Positions 62,730-64,000 of a stretch of 64,000 nucleotides of DNA are shown piece by piece. The position numbers were made by a program, and so were the translations under genes. This DNA is from Bradyrhizobium sp. CCBAU 51627. GTDB taxonomy: Bacteria; Pseudomonadota; Alphaproteobacteria; Rhizobiales; Xanthobacteraceae. Below the pieces are notes generated by a model that ran no database searches, had not been told where the DNA came from, and saw only the letters and a program-made list of their open reading frames with translations. Within the stretch, counting starts at the first letter, position 1, and every line of letters begins with the position of its first letter. The stretch lies in NCBI RefSeq assembly GCF_028128765.1, contig NZ_LBJG01000026.1, forward strand, positions 62,001 through 126,000. Direction: 5' to 3'.

Positions 62730-63293
62730 GTGGTGCACAAGATCGAGAACCCGGTGCTGCGGGCCCTTGCGCTCCTGTTCTTCGCCTATCGACGTGCCTG
62801 GCTGACGCTGCGGTACGGGCGCCGGCTCCAGCTCGGACCAGGGATCGTGTTCAAGGGCCGGCTGGTGCTCGGTCGCGGGGTCCGGGTGTCGATCGGCGCG
62901 AACTGCCGGATCGGCAAGCGCGTGCTCATCACCGGCCATGGCCAGGTGACGGTCGGCAACGACACCTTGCTCAACGGCTGCTGGATCGGCTGCGAGCAGA
63001 AGGTCGACATCGGCTCGTTCTGCTTGATCAGCGACTGCGACATCGCCGACACGGCCTTTCACAACCTTGCCCCGCGGCTTCGGCACGAACCTGCGGTTGG
63101 CCGCACCGTCGCGCCGGTCCGCATCGGGGACAACGTCTGGGTGGGGGCGCGCGCGATCGTGCTCAAGGGCGTGACGATCGGCAACCATTCCGTCGTGGGC
63201 GCCGGAACGGTGGTGCGTGAGGACGTCGCCCCGCGCGTGGTCGTCGCCGGCAACCCGGCTTTGGTCGTCAAGCAATTCCGCGACGACGAATAG
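62730..63293 (+). CDS. Left-handed beta-helix acyltransferase (WcaF/LacA-like)
   Basis: About 187 residues with hexapeptide repeats: GIVFKGRLVLGRGVRVSIGANCRIGKRV, then VGNDTLLNGCWIGC, VRIGDNVWVGARAIVLKGVTIGNHSVVGAGTVV. An N-terminal helix with hydrophobic residues could anchor it. It is likely to O-acetylate or otherwise acylate an EPS sugar. The start is GTG 62730 or 62733, both near GGAG at 62721-62724. Confidence 0.85.
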   Translation: MVHKIENPVLRALALLFFAYRRAWLTLRYGRRLQLGPGIVFKGRLVLGRGVRVSIGANCRIGKRVLITGHGQVTVGNDTLLNGCWIGCEQKVDIGSFCLISDCDIADTAFHNLAPRLRHEPAVGRTVAPVRIGDNVWVGARAIVLKGVTIGNHSVVGAGTVVREDVAPRVVVAGNPALVVKQFRDDE

Positions 63294-63527
63294 GCGAAGT
63301 AACGAACTGTTAATGACTGGAGGAGGAGGTCGCCGACAGCGTCACGACGACGCGGCAAAATGGCGGCCTGCACTTAAACGCTTTGTTTGCCATTTCGGTG
63401 AATAGTCCCTCAATGAGTATGGTTAATTTTCCCTGTTGCGTTGATTGCGCGACTATATCCCAGGTGCGGGGCGTAAAGCGAAGAGTAACCCCTCAGCCCG
63501 CGATCGTTGGAATGAAAGCTGGGGACT
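63294..63527. other. Intergenic region before the Wzz/ExoP-like gene
   Basis: 234 bp without a gene; the promoter of the chain-length gene is expected here but I could not define it. Confidence 0.4.
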
Positions 63528-64000
63528 ATGCTTGACTACAACCAGCCGATAGAACGGGGCAGGTCGGAGGCCCCGCAGCGAACGTCAGAGGGCAGCTTCA
63601 ACATGCTGGAGCTCGTCAATCTGCTGTGGCGGCGCAAGATCGCGATCGCCGCTGCGGCGCTGATCGGCGCCGGCCTCGCCGTCACGATCGGCAAGAGCCT
63701 GACGCCCCGTTACACCGCGACCGCCCAGCTTTACGTCGATCCGCGCGAGCTTCAGCTCGTCGATCGCGAGCTCACGCCGCGCGCGCAGGACGTCTCCGGC
63801 ATGTCCATGGTGGTGGAGAGCCAGGCGCGTCTAATCACCTCCAACAGCGTGCTGTTGCAGGTGATCCAGCAGGCGGGTCTCGAGAAGGACCCGGAATTCG
63901 GCGGCGGTGACGGCAAGACCCTGGCCTCGTCCCTGCTCGGCCTGATCGGCCTGCAGCTCCGCGCGCCCTCCGTTGCGGAGGTCAAGGAGGTGCAGCTCGC
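63528..64000 (+). CDS. Wzz/ExoP-type chain-length protein (partial, 5' end)
   Basis: The frame starts at ATG 63528 and runs off the window. About 157 residues are visible: MLDYNQPIERGR, then LVNLLWRRKIAIAAAALIGAG as the first membrane helix (about residues 28-50), a periplasmic part with YTATAQLYVDPRELQLV and QARLITSNSVLLQVIQQAGL. This is a Wzz-domain start typical of ExoP/GumC-like EPS copolymerases; the tyrosine-kinase half, if present, lies beyond the edge. ATG 63528 follows GGGGAC. Confidence 0.9.
   Translation, partial: MLDYNQPIERGRSEAPQRTSEGSFNMLELVNLLWRRKIAIAAAALIGAGLAVTIGKSLTPRYTATAQLYVDPRELQLVDRELTPRAQDVSGMSMVVESQARLITSNSVLLQVIQQAGLEKDPEFGGGDGKTLASSLLGLIGLQLRAPSVAEVKEVQL

Overview
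The window is high-GC chromosomal DNA from an alphaproteobacterium, and the gene content points strongly to Bradyrhizobium or a very close relative. The reasons are a CIRCE-controlled groESL pair, HisZ beside HisG, families typical of that group (DUF2093, DUF2076, DUF4170, DUF6101), a TorF-type porin, and several kinds of long palindromic intergenic repeat. The species call is inference from family knowledge, because no search was run.

Layout. 1-2.6 kb is a small accessory island: an AbiU2-like HEPN protein, remnants of an IS3-family and an IS110-family transposase, and a 61-bp direct repeat that carries an IS2-like insertion-sequence end. 2.7-9.7 kb is mixed: a translationally coupled hydrolase/membrane protein/winged-helix operon, xseA, a dienelactone-hydrolase-like protein whose nucleophile position is Ala, and small secreted or membrane proteins. 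9.9-15.5 kb is a minus-strand envelope block (pmbA, an inositol-monophosphatase-like gene, DUF4170, a DUF374 acyltransferase, waaA, lpxK), mostly with overlapping genes. 16-23 kb holds ubiA, rsmE, hisZ-hisG and a glycosyltransferase/ChbG-type deacetylase pair that looks like a lipid-glycan modification module. 23-31 kb holds a DUF2076 protein, an L,D-transpeptidase, an orphan CheZ-like protein, a lipoprotein and groES-groEL with promoter, CIRCE and terminator.

31-45 kb is metabolic and envelope-related: an L-lactate permease, a BacA/BclA-like ABC transporter, a porin, a histone-H1-like Lys/Ala-rich protein, and the glycolate oxidase genes glcD and glcE-glcF, which are split by an opposite-strand monooxygenase gene. 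A c-type cytochrome, a TPR protein and a 41-residue L36 (rpmJ) follow. 45-55 kb has several divergent regulator/enzyme pairs (MerR with an alcohol dehydrogenase, HxlR with a short-chain dehydrogenase, LysR with pirin and WrbA), which suggests responses to electrophiles or quinones. 55.4-64 kb is a polysaccharide locus: a PCMT-like methyltransferase, a CelD-like GNAT protein, an O-antigen ligase/polymerase-like protein, three glycosyltransferases, a left-handed beta-helix acyltransferase, and the start of a Wzz/ExoP-type chain-length protein that is cut by the window edge.

I saw no rRNA, tRNA or CRISPR array. I did not find an obvious large new system. The best leads are the GT2/NaxD-like pair, a long-form HisG coexisting with HisZ, the nucleophile-less hydrolase, the IS island with its HEPN protein, the conserved envelope block containing DUF4170, and a 28-residue candidate membrane microprotein.
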